A stretch of DNA of 28,728 nucleotides from a bacterium (GTDB lineage: Bacteria; Planctomycetota; J058; JACQDU01): the NCBI GenBank assembly GCA_016200955.1, contig JACQDU010000062.1, forward strand, positions 1 to 28,728. Reading direction: 5' to 3'. Below, one piece after another: positions 1 through 7,452 of the stretch; position 1 is the first letter of the stretch; each line of letters opens with the position of its first letter. The notes under the pieces are model-generated. The model had not been told where the DNA came from, searched no databases, and was given only the letters and a program-made list of their open reading frames with translations. The translations under genes were made by a program, and so were the position numbers.

Positions 1-2
1 GC

Positions 3-1040
3 GGCTTCCACCTCGAGTCGAGCTCGGACGAGGTCCAGGCGAGGCTCGTCGCCGACTCGAAGAAGATCGACGCGTCCTCGGTCGACGAGGGATCGCTCCT
101 CGCGATCGGCGAGATCCGGAAGCTCGCGAACGAGGCCGCGGCCAAGCGCGCGGCGGGAGAGGGGCCCGACGAGGCGCTCGAGGCGATCGACGCCGCGACG
201 CGAGCGCGCGCGCGCGACCCGAAGATCAAGGGGCGCGCCGTGATCCTCGAGGCGAAGGGCGACCTCTGGCTCACGGGAGACCTCCACGGGAACGTCGAGA
301 ACCTCCGGCGCTTCGCGGAAGCGGCCGCGCTCGACGCGAACCCCGACCGGATCTTCGTCGTCCAGGAGATCATCCACTCGCGCGTCATCACCTCGGACCA
401 GCGCGACCTCTCTTTCGTGGCGATCCTCGAGGCGCTCAAGCTCGTCGCGCGCTACCCGGGGCGCGTCTACTACCTCCTCGGCAACCACGACCTCGCCTTC
501 GGCCTCGGCCGAGACCTCGTGAAAGGAGGGAAGTCGCTCAACCGGTATCTCTACAAGGGAATGGCCTTCATGTATCAGGCTCGCCACGAGGAGGTGGCGC
601 AGGCTTACATGAAGTTCATCAGGGACATGCCGGCGGCGATCGTCGCTCCGAACGGGGTCTTCATGTCTCACTCGACTCCCAAGAAGCCGTACATCCCGTC
701 GCTCTCCATGGAGTACCTGACGACGACCTCGGCGAAGCTTCCGCTCGAGAAGTGCGGCCCGATCAAGGCGCTCGTCGAGGGGAGAGACTTCGAGGAGCCC
801 ACGATCAAGGCCTTCACCGAGCGCATGGAGACCGACTTCGTCGTCTGCGGGCACACGCCGACGCCCAAGGGGTTCCGCGTCGCGAACTCGCGGCAGCTCA
901 TCATCGACTCGCAGCACGCGAACGGGCGCTACGTCACGTTCGACCTCACGAGGCGCTACACCATGGACGAGCTCATGGCGCGCGTGAAGCCGATCCTGGG
1001 AGACGAGGTCTCGTCGGAGCTCGTGGGCGAGCTCATGTGA
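3..1040 (+). CDS. Metallophosphoesterase, PPP-like, 5'-truncated
   Basis: The reading frame is open from the window edge, so the start lies outside. A GTG at 240 falls within continuous coding sequence and is probably not the real start. The visible 345 residues begin with a charged, likely helical segment of about 75 residues. The calcineurin-like phosphoesterase core follows: GDLHGN (metal site, nt ~275), LLGNHD (~478), MSHSTP (~661) and VCGHTP (~843). The order and HG-N/GHTP spacing resemble PPP-type protein phosphatases. The usual second motif (GDxxDRG) is replaced by VVQEIIH at ~358-377, removing the Asp that normally bridges the two metals. It may therefore be a divergent subfamily with Gln/Glu/His substituting, or a poor catalyst. 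The stop overlaps the downstream kinase start by 4 bp, suggesting translational coupling and perhaps an opposing phosphatase-kinase pair. The superfamily call is solid; the substrate is unknown. Confidence 0.88.
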   Translation, partial: GFHLESSSDEVQARLVADSKKIDASSVDEGSLLAIGEIRKLANEAAAKRAAGEGPDEALEAIDAATRARARDPKIKGRAVILEAKGDLWLTGDLHGNVENLRRFAEAAALDANPDRIFVVQEIIHSRVITSDQRDLSFVAILEALKLVARYPGRVYYLLGNHDLAFGLGRDLVKGGKSLNRYLYKGMAFMYQARHEEVAQAYMKFIRDMPAAIVAPNGVFMSHSTPKKPYIPSLSMEYLTTTSAKLPLEKCGPIKALVEGRDFEEPTIKAFTERMETDFVVCGHTPTPKGFRVANSRQLIIDSQHANGRYVTFDLTRRYTMDELMARVKPILGDEVSSELVGELM

Positions 1041-3490
1041 GCGGGGCGAACGCCGCGCTCGTGCCGGGCTCGACGTTCGGCGCCTACCGGATCGTCGAGG
1101 TCCTCGGCCGCGGAGGCATGGGCGTCGTCTACAAGGCCCAGGACCAGCGGTCGGGGCGAGCGGTCGCGCTCAAGATCGTCTCCTCGGAGCTCGCGAGGGA
1201 CGCGACCTTCCAGAAGCGCTTCCAGCGCGAGGGGCGCGCCGCGGCCGCGCTCCGCCACGAGAACGTCGTCGCGCTCCACGAGGCGGGCGAGGAGAACGGG
1301 ACGCCTTACCTCGCCTTCGAGCACGTGGAGGGAGGAACGCTCAAGGCGAAGCTCGCGCGAGGCCGCCTCGCGTGGAGCGAGGCGGCGGAGCTCGGGGCCG
1401 GGATCGCGCGCGGCCTGGCGGCGGTGCACGAGGCCGGCCTGATCCACCGCGACCTGAAGCCCGACAACGTCCTCCTCTGGAAAGGAGACGGCTCGCGCGA
1501 GATCCCGAAGCTCGCGGACTTCGGCCTCGTCGGCGCCCAGGCGTCCTTCCTCGCGGTCTCGGCCGCGCTCACGAAGACGGGCGAGATCCTTGGGACGCTC
1601 GAGTACATGGCGCCCGAGCAAGCCGACGGGCAGCGGGCGCTCACCGCGCGCGCCGATCTCTACAGCCTCGGCGCGGTTCTCTACGCGCTCGTCGCCGGGG
1701 TCCCTCCGTTCGAGGGAACGGGATACGCTCTCCTCAAGAAGCACCTCGTGGCCACGCCACGGTCGCCGCGCTCGCTCGCCCCGGACTTGCCGCGAGGATT
1801 CGAGTGGCTGATCCTCGCTCTCCTCGAGAAGGAACCGGACAACAGGCCCTCGAGCGCCGCGGAGGTCGTGCGCGAGCTCGAGGCGATCTCGCGCGGCGAG
1901 GCGCCCTCCGCTCGCGTCGGCTCCGGTCGAGGGAAGTGCGGTCTGGCCGTCGCCTCTCTCATCATCATCGGAGCGGCCGGAGCCATCGCCTTCGTCCTCT
2001 CTCGGGGAACCTCCCAGGAAGACAAGGAGATGCCCAGGCCCGCGAGCCCGCCCAAGCCCCTCGTGAACGCGAAGCCTCCCCCCGCCTCGACCTCCACGGC
2101 GAGCGCTCGCGACGAGGCGCGACGACTCGTGGCCAGCGCGGTCGCGCGCGCCGGAGCGGGCGACGCGAAGGGAGCGATCGCCGACGACACGAGGGCGATC
2201 GAGCTCGATCCGAAGCTCGTCGCGGCGTGGATCCATCGCGTCGTGCTTCGCCGGGATCAGGGAGACCAGGACGGCGCGATCGCGGATGCGACGCGCGCGA
2301 TCGAGATCGACCCGCGCTGCGCCGATGCCTGGAGCTATCGCGCACTCGCGCGCCAATCGAAGCGCGACCTGCCGGGCGCCATCGCGGACTTCACGCGGGC
2401 GGCCGAGCTGCGGCCCGACGTGTGGGTCTTCATGAACCGCTCGTCCGCGCGCATCCACGCCGGTGATTTCGACGCTGCGCTCGCGGACGCGACGCGCGCG
2501 ATCGAGCTCGGCTCCGACGTCGCCGGGGCGTGGGTGAACCGTGGGATCGCCCACAAGCAGAAGGACGAAGTGCCGGCCGCGATCGCGGACCTCACGCGAG
2601 CGATCGAGCTCGATCCTCGCATGGCGGCCGCATGGGGCGAGCGCGGTCTGGTGAACGAGACGAAGGGCGATCTCGCGGGAGCCCTCGCCGACATGACGCG
2701 GGCGCTCGAGCTCGACCCGAAGCTCGTGCCGCTCTGGGTGCGGCGAAGCGACGTCCACCGGATGATGGGAGAAATGGAGCGATCGATCGCGGCCTCCACG
2801 CGCGCGCTCGAGCTGGACCCCCGGAACGTCGAGGCTCTCGACATTCGTGGGACCGCCAGGCACCTGGGAGGCGATCTCGCCGGCGCCCTGGCCGACTTCA
2901 CGCGCGAGATCGAGCTCGATCCCGGCCGCTCCGAGGGCTACAAGAACCGCGCGGGGGTCCGCGCCCTGACGCGCGACCTCGACGGCGCGATCGCGGACTC
3001 GACCCGCGCGATCGAGCTGGGGTCGAAGAGCGGCATAGCCTGGCAGAGTCGCGCCGCCGCGCGCCGGCTCAAGGGAGACTACACGGGCGCGCTCGCCGAC
3101 ATCGAGAAGGCCATCGAGATCGAGCCCAGGGAGGCCAGCGCTCTCTGTTGCCGGGGGACCGTGAGAGAGAGCCTCAAGGACGAGGAGGGCGCGCTCGCCG
3201 ACTACACGTACGCGCTCGAGCTCGATCCGAAGCTCGCCGACGGCTGGGAGTGCCGCGGCTGGCTCCGCGGGAGGAAGGGCGACCTAGGGTCGGCGATCTC
3301 CGATCTCACGCGAGCTCTCGAGCTCGAGCCGGGACGAGCGGCAGCCTGGAAATGGCGCGGCCTCGTGAGGCGCACGTCCGGCGACCGCGCCGGGGCGACC
3401 TCCGACCTCGAGCGGTTCCTCGAGCTCGGGCCGGGCGATCCCGAGGCGCCGGCCGTGCGGAAGCTGATCGTCGAGCTTCGCGGGAAATGA
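1037..3490 (+). CDS. Membrane Ser/Thr protein kinase with 13 TPR repeats
   Basis: A Hanks-type kinase of 817 aa starting at GTG 1037, which overlaps the upstream TGA (GTGA). Kinase domain about residues 17-283: Gly loop LGRGGMGVVY (23-32), ATP-binding Lys in VALKIV (K46), HRDLKPDN (137-144, RD type), DFG (161-163) and APEQ (192-195). It is intact and should be active. A short basic segment precedes one membrane helix (about 301-322), then a Pro/Ser/Thr-rich linker. From about 364 to the C-terminus there are 13 consecutive 34-residue TPRs, each with a variant of GD-x2-GAIAD-x-TRAIELDP. The topology implies a cytoplasmic kinase and a periplasmic TPR sensor or scaffold. The TPR DNA (about 2130-3470) is visibly repetitive, suggesting expansion by duplication. 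The gene converges on arcC with a 40-bp gap. The ligand is unknown. Confidence 0.95.
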   Translation: MSGANAALVPGSTFGAYRIVEVLGRGGMGVVYKAQDQRSGRAVALKIVSSELARDATFQKRFQREGRAAAALRHENVVALHEAGEENGTPYLAFEHVEGGTLKAKLARGRLAWSEAAELGAGIARGLAAVHEAGLIHRDLKPDNVLLWKGDGSREIPKLADFGLVGAQASFLAVSAALTKTGEILGTLEYMAPEQADGQRALTARADLYSLGAVLYALVAGVPPFEGTGYALLKKHLVATPRSPRSLAPDLPRGFEWLILALLEKEPDNRPSSAAEVVRELEAISRGEAPSARVGSGRGKCGLAVASLIIIGAAGAIAFVLSRGTSQEDKEMPRPASPPKPLVNAKPPPASTSTASARDEARRLVASAVARAGAGDAKGAIADDTRAIELDPKLVAAWIHRVVLRRDQGDQDGAIADATRAIEIDPRCADAWSYRALARQSKRDLPGAIADFTRAAELRPDVWVFMNRSSARIHAGDFDAALADATRAIELGSDVAGAWVNRGIAHKQKDEVPAAIADLTRAIELDPRMAAAWGERGLVNETKGDLAGALADMTRALELDPKLVPLWVRRSDVHRMMGEMERSIAASTRALELDPRNVEALDIRGTARHLGGDLAGALADFTREIELDPGRSEGYKNRAGVRALTRDLDGAIADSTRAIELGSKSGIAWQSRAAARRLKGDYTGALADIEKAIEIEPREASALCCRGTVRESLKDEEGALADYTYALELDPKLADGWECRGWLRGRKGDLGSAISDLTRALELEPGRAAAWKWRGLVRRTSGDRAGATSDLERFLELGPGDPEAPAVRKLIVELRGK

Positions 3491-3530
3491 CCGTGAAGAG
3501 CTCGCACGCGAGAGAGCGCGCACCGACCGC

Positions 3531-4487
3531 TCACGGCCCCGCGAGGACGATCGTGCCCGTCTTCTCGTCGAGGCCGTCTTGCAGCTTCTCCTCCGAGGTG
3601 ATCACGACGCGCCGCCCGCCTCGAGCGAGGAAGGCGAGCGCCGACTCGATCTTGGGGCCCATGCTCCCGGGAGGGAACTCGCCCTGAGCATGGTAGGACG
3701 CGAGCTGCGCTCGCGTGACGCGGGAGAGATCGGCGGCGCGCGCGGTCCCGTAACCGATCTGCACCCTCTCGACCGCGGTGAGGACGGCGAGCGTGTCGAT
3801 CCCGAGGTCTCCCGCGAGGAGAGCGCTCGTCCGGTCCTTGTCGACGACGGCCTCGACTCCCCGGAGGAGGCCGTCCTTCCCGCGCGTCACCGGGATCCCG
3901 CCGCCGCCGGCGCAGACGACGATCGCTCCGGCTTCGTGCAAGCCGCGGATCGTCTCTCGCTCGACGACTTCCGTGGGAGAAGGCGAGGCGACGACGCGCC
4001 GCCAGCCCCTCGGAGGGAACTCCTTCACGACCCAGCCGGGCCTGCGCGCCTGCGTGATCGAGGAGTAGAACGCGCCGATCGGTTTCGTCGGGTCTTCGAA
4101 GGCCTCGTCGTCGGGATCGACGAGGACGTGCGTCACGACCGCGACGACGTCGCGCGGGACTCCTCGCCGCGCGAGCTCGTCTCGCAGGAGGAGCGCGATC
4201 ATGGAGCCGATGAAGCCCTGCGTGTCGGCGACGGCCGCGTCGAGCGGGATCGGGCCCATCTCGGTGCGCGCGAGCTCGCCTCGCAGCATGACGTCTCCCA
4301 CCTGCGGGCCGTTCCCGTGCGTGATCACGATCTTCGGCTTCGCGGCGGGCTCGCGCGCGAGCGCCGCGGCGAGGATCCCCATGCTCTCGCGCGTGCGGGC
4401 GAGCTGCTCTTGCACCGTGCCCTTCTCGCCCGGGCGGACGATCGCGTTTCCGCCGAGCGCGATGAGCAGCGAAGGAGGGAAGGTCAT
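3531..4487 (-). CDS. arcC: Carbamate kinase
   Basis: Amino-acid kinase family, 318 aa, close to the usual ~310. It interconverts carbamoyl phosphate + ADP with ATP + carbamate in the cytosol and usually yields ATP at the end of a nitrogen-compound degradation route. Seen: LIALGGNAI near the N-terminus, THGNGPQVG, VCAGGGGIPV, DKDRTSALLA and GSMGPKIESAL, all typical of the family. ATG 4487 is chosen because the homologous N-terminus begins there and it lies 4 nt after the hpt stop; a longer in-frame extension to 4523 would run into hpt. It is the last gene of a three-gene minus-strand operon. With an SsnA-like aminohydrolase and a purine phosphoribosyltransferase upstream, the context favours purine or ureide breakdown over the arginine deiminase pathway (no arcA or arcB is visible). 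Confidence 0.95.
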   Translation of the reverse strand: MTFPPSLLIALGGNAIVRPGEKGTVQEQLARTRESMGILAAALAREPAAKPKIVITHGNGPQVGDVMLRGELARTEMGPIPLDAAVADTQGFIGSMIALLLRDELARRGVPRDVVAVVTHVLVDPDDEAFEDPTKPIGAFYSSITQARRPGWVVKEFPPRGWRRVVASPSPTEVVERETIRGLHEAGAIVVCAGGGGIPVTRGKDGLLRGVEAVVDKDRTSALLAGDLGIDTLAVLTAVERVQIGYGTARAADLSRVTRAQLASYHAQGEFPPGSMGPKIESALAFLARGGRRVVITSEEKLQDGLDEKTGTIVLAGP

Positions 4488-4491
4488 GCTC

Positions 4492-5085
4492 TCACTGCTG
4501 CTTCGAGCGCTCGCGGGCCGCATCGGCCTCGGCGCGGAGGCGCGCCTGAGCCTCGTGCGTGAGCGCGGCGATGTAGGGGAGGTTCCGGAACCTCCCCTCG
4601 AGGTCGAGGCCGTAGCCGATCACGAAGCGGTCCTCGATCGTGAAGCCCTTGTAGTGGACGGGCACCTCGCGCTTTCGCCGCGCGGGCTTGTCGAGGAGGG
4701 CGCAGATCCGGAGCTCCCTCGGCTTCCTCACCCGGAGCGCGTCGAGGAGGAAGCTCATGGTGAGGCCGGTGTCCACGATGTCCTCGACGATCAGGACGTT
4801 CTTCCCCGCGATCGGCTGGGTGAGGTCGAAGTCGAAGCGCACGCTCCCCGTGGACTCCGTGCCGCCTTCGTAGGACGAGAGGCGCAGGAAGTCGCACGTG
4901 ACGTCGGGCGGCAGCGAGCGGATCAGGTCGGCCATGAAGACGAGCGAGCCCTTGAGCACTCCGACGACGACGAGGTCGGAGGCCGGAGCGAGGTCCCGCG
5001 AGATCGCTCGCCCGAGCTCTCGCGTGCGCGCCTTGATCTGCTCCTCCGAGAGGAGCGGCTCGAAGTCCTCGAAGCGAGGGATCAC
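4492..5085 (-). CDS. hpt: Hypoxanthine phosphoribosyltransferase
   Basis: Type I phosphoribosyltransferase, 197 aa. It converts hypoxanthine or guanine plus PRPP to IMP or GMP in the cytosol. Seen: VVGVLKGSLVFMADLIR (about 40-56), the conserved RLSSYEGGTESTG segment (68-80), the PRPP loop VLIVEDIVDTGLT (97-109) and the C-terminal VIGYGLDLEGRFRNLPYI, the typical HPRT ending. GTG 5085 overlaps the ssnA stop by 4 bp (GTGA). It has a strong Shine-Dalgarno, GGGAGGA, 6 nt upstream, which supports this start over upstream alternatives that would read through ssnA. Its place between an aminohydrolase and carbamate kinase suggests that salvage and degradation of purines are co-regulated. Some family members prefer guanine or xanthine; the sequence does not settle this. 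Confidence 0.95.
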   Translation of the reverse strand: MIPRFEDFEPLLSEEQIKARTRELGRAISRDLAPASDLVVVGVLKGSLVFMADLIRSLPPDVTCDFLRLSSYEGGTESTGSVRFDFDLTQPIAGKNVLIVEDIVDTGLTMSFLLDALRVRKPRELRICALLDKPARRKREVPVHYKGFTIEDRFVIGYGLDLEGRFRNLPYIAALTHEAQARLRAEADAARERSKQQ

Positions 5086-6509
5086 GCGTTCCTCCCTTGT
5101 CCCGGCGCCGGCGCGAAGGCCGCGCGGCGGTCCCAGAGAGCGCGGGCCCTCTCGCGCGCGAGGGCGGCCGCGCGCTCGAGGTCCACGCCCGGGCTCGCGA
5201 GGCGGCCGTCTCTCACGACGAACCGGCCTCCCGCGATCGTGTGCCACGTCCTCGCGCCGAGGTTCCCGTAGAGCACGTGAGCGAAGAAGCGCTCTCCCTG
5301 GAGAGGCGTCCAGGGAACGTAGTCGAGCACGACGAGATCGGCCGGGCCGCCCTGGGCGATCTTCCCGAGCTTCGCTTCCTGGAAGAGAAGCTGGGCCACG
5401 CCCGCGTTCCCGGCGAGCGCGGCGTGCGCCTCGGCCCAGCCCGCCCGCGGGCTCTCGGCCCGATCCTTGGAGCCGAGGAAAGCCTGCGTGGTTTCCGCGA
5501 GCACGTCCGCCGACATCCCGTCCGTCCCGAGTGCGAGCTTGACCCCGCTCTCGAGGAGGCGGGCGAGGTCCGCTCTCCCGACGGCGTTGTTCCGGTTCGA
5601 GGACGGGTTCGTCACGACGACCGTGCCCGTCTCCTTGAGGAGAGCGCGCTCGGCCGCGTCCACGTGCACGCCGTGAGCGGCGATCGAGGCCGGCCCGAGC
5701 ACTCCAGCTCGCGCGAGGCGCTGGACCGTGCGCACGCCGCTCCGGCGGAGCGAGTCGTCGGGGTCGAAGCGGCTCTCGGCGACGTGGACGTGGAACCCGG
5801 GCAAGCCCGCTCCCCGCGCGGCGTCGCGCGCTCGCTCGAGCGTCTCGTCCGAGAGGGTCAGGCTCGCGTGGAGGCCGAAGGTCGCGGCGACGTGAGCGCT
5901 ACCGCCCAGCTTCTCCGCCTCCCGCGCCGCCTTGGCGAAGCGCACGTTCTCGGCGATCCCCGCTCGAGCGACCTCGGGGCCATCGCGGTCGGTGACCTCG
6001 AAGCAGGTCGCGACGCGCACGCCGACCTCGCGCGCGGCTCGCGCGACGAGGTCGAGGCTCCCCTCGACCGCCCGCTCGCTCGCGTGGTGGTCGACGACCG
6101 TCGTGACGCCGGCTCGCGCGCACTCCGCGAGGCCGAGGAGCGCGGAGAGGTAGACGTCCTCCGCGTCGAGCGCGCGGTCGAGCGGCCACCAGATCTCCTC
6201 GAGGATCGCGAGGAAATCCGCGGGAGCTTCTCTCCCCGGGAGGAGCGGCATGCCGCGAGCGAGCGTCGAGTAGAGGTGAGTGTGCGCGTTCACGAGCCCC
6301 GGGAGGACGACGCGCCCCGCGAGGTCGAGCACCTCGGGCGAAAGCTCTCCGTGAGCGGCCGTCCACCGGTCGGCCTCGGCCGTCTCGCCGAGGAGCGCGA
6401 CGCGACCGGTCTCGAGCACGATCCCGGCGTCGTCCCGGACCTCGCTCGAGCCGAGGTCGGGGACGACGCGCGCGCGCCTGAGCACGAGGGGACGCTCGCC
6501 GGTCGGCAT
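5082..6509 (-). CDS. ssnA: SsnA-like aminohydrolase (amidohydrolase superfamily)
   Basis: 475 aa, slightly longer than E. coli SsnA. Metal ligands of the amidohydrolase fold are in place: NAHTH (H76, H78), FHVHVAES (H242), AAHG (H279) and GTD (D330). The block WWPLDRALDAEDVY, the VVDHHAS segment and the NPSSNRNNAVG region closely recall SsnA rather than chlorohydrolase/TrzN or guanine deaminase. In other bacteria ssnA sits in purine-catabolism clusters with molybdenum hydroxylases and a carbamate kinase. Here it heads an operon with hpt and arcC. The likely reaction is hydrolytic deamination of a purine-derived heterocycle, but the exact substrate of SsnA is not established. The ATG at 6509 has no Shine-Dalgarno and lies 9 nt after a -10-like box, so the mRNA may be leaderless. 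The symbol rests on remembered family similarity. Confidence 0.85.
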   Translation of the reverse strand: MPTGERPLVLRRARVVPDLGSSEVRDDAGIVLETGRVALLGETAEADRWTAAHGELSPEVLDLAGRVVLPGLVNAHTHLYSTLARGMPLLPGREAPADFLAILEEIWWPLDRALDAEDVYLSALLGLAECARAGVTTVVDHHASERAVEGSLDLVARAAREVGVRVATCFEVTDRDGPEVARAGIAENVRFAKAAREAEKLGGSAHVAATFGLHASLTLSDETLERARDAARGAGLPGFHVHVAESRFDPDDSLRRSGVRTVQRLARAGVLGPASIAAHGVHVDAAERALLKETGTVVVTNPSSNRNNAVGRADLARLLESGVKLALGTDGMSADVLAETTQAFLGSKDRAESPRAGWAEAHAALAGNAGVAQLLFQEAKLGKIAQGGPADLVVLDYVPWTPLQGERFFAHVLYGNLGARTWHTIAGGRFVVRDGRLASPGVDLERAAALARERARALWDRRAAFAPAPGQGRNA

Positions 6510-6518
6510 GGGGCGGCG

Positions 6519-6524
6519 AGTTTA
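6519..6524 (-). promoter_or_regulatory. -10 box of the ssnA-hpt-arcC operon
   Basis: On the minus strand TAAACT is followed by 9 nt (CGCCGCCCC) and then ATG. There is no purine-rich ribosome site, so transcription would start within a few bases of the ATG. No clear -35 is seen. It lies back to back with the promoter of the 6582 gene in a 72-bp divergent spacer. Confidence 0.5.
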
Positions 6525-6558
6525 ACCCGGCCGGAGCGCTCCCGGGCGCGGCTCGCCT

Positions 6559-6576
6559 TAGAATGCTCCCGGAGGG
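6559..6576 (+). promoter_or_regulatory. -10 box and Shine-Dalgarno of the 6582 gene
   Basis: TAGAAT at 6559-6564, then GGAGGG at 6571-6576, 5 nt before GTG 6582. This is the short-leader, SD-bearing class, in contrast to the leaderless-looking ssnA promoter opposite. No convincing -35 was found. Confidence 0.55.
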
Positions 6577-6581
6577 TCAAC

Positions 6582-7451
6582 GTGCGAAGGCCCGTCGCGC
6601 TTCTCCTCGTGCTCCTCTCATCGGGAATCGTCTTCGCGGAGGATCCGGCGAAGAAGGCGATCAAGCTCGACTGGCAGCCGCGCGCGGGCGAGCGCTACCA
6701 GGTCACGGACGAGGCGACGAGCTCGCGGAAGCTCGTGTCCCGCGAGGGAGACAAGGTCGGCTCGACCGACGAGACGAAGGACGAGCACGCGTTCGCCCTC
6801 TCCTGGGAGATCATCTCGATCGACTCGAAGACCGGCGCGCGGAAAGAGAGGCGGACTTACTCGAAGTTCAAGATCCAGCACGAGTCCGAGGAGGACGGCT
6901 CGCTCGAGGGGAAGTCCGTGGTCCTGGAGCGGCCGCGCGTCGGGATGCCCACGGCCGATATCGAGCCCCGGGGCAAGCTCGGGAAGCTCGCGAAGGAGTA
7001 CCTCGAGGAGCAGAAGTATCGAGACGAGGGCGCGGGGAGGAACCCGCTCGAGCCGCGCTCGCCCGTCGCTCCCGGCGACTCGTGGGAGGTCGAGCTCACG
7101 CCGGCTCTCAGGCTCCTCGGGGACCCTCTCGTGGAGGTCGGGCTCGACCGGAAGAAGTCGAGCGCGCACGCGAAGCTCGTCTCCCTCGCGCAGAAGGACG
7201 GCGCGAGCTTCGGCACGATCGAGGTGACGATCGAGGCCGCGGTCAACGACTTCGCGTCCGAGCTCAAGCTCGAGAAGGGCGCGGTCTACAAGATCCAGGC
7301 GAAGCTCGAGGGCTGCACGGACGGCTCGCGGCCCGATCGCTCGCTCACGGTCGAGGGAAGCCTCGACGGGACGGCGAAGCTCGAGGGAGCGAGCGTCCTG
7401 GTGTCGGCCCGGCACACGGCCAGGCTCGTCGTCGCTCGCTCGAAGGAATAG
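6582..7451 (+). CDS. Secreted protein of unknown function
   Basis: 289 aa starting with GTG, chosen because of the well-placed GGAGGG and an immediate signal peptide: VRRP, hydrophobic VALLLVLLSSGIVFA, then AED at the likely cleavage site. The mature part is rich in Lys, Glu and Asp, has no membrane segment, and looks beta-rich. It opens with LDWQPRAGERYQVTDEATSS, continues with a Glu/Lys-rich middle, and has a second half of alternating strands (for example GTIEVTIEAAVNDFASELKLEKG). The general look, including the GERYQVTDE opening, recalls periplasmic DUF6263-type proteins, but I cannot assign a family with confidence. It is followed after 1 nt by the C39-like peptidase, so the two are probably co-expressed. 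Confidence 0.85.
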   Translation: MRRPVALLLVLLSSGIVFAEDPAKKAIKLDWQPRAGERYQVTDEATSSRKLVSREGDKVGSTDETKDEHAFALSWEIISIDSKTGARKERRTYSKFKIQHESEEDGSLEGKSVVLERPRVGMPTADIEPRGKLGKLAKEYLEEQKYRDEGAGRNPLEPRSPVAPGDSWEVELTPALRLLGDPLVEVGLDRKKSSAHAKLVSLAQKDGASFGTIEVTIEAAVNDFASELKLEKGAVYKIQAKLEGCTDGSRPDRSLTVEGSLDGTAKLEGASVLVSARHTARLVVARSKE

Positions 7452-7452
7452 C

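Noticed and set aside
956..2863. Long minus-strand frame opposite the TPR kinase
   Set aside because: It is the shadow of a GC-rich repetitive gene: Arg/Glu-rich translation, no domain, and the plus strand has a full kinase.
5097..6581. In-frame upstream extension of the secreted protein across the ssnA locus
   Set aside because: It would overlap ssnA completely; the GTG at 6582 has a ribosome site and an immediate signal peptide.
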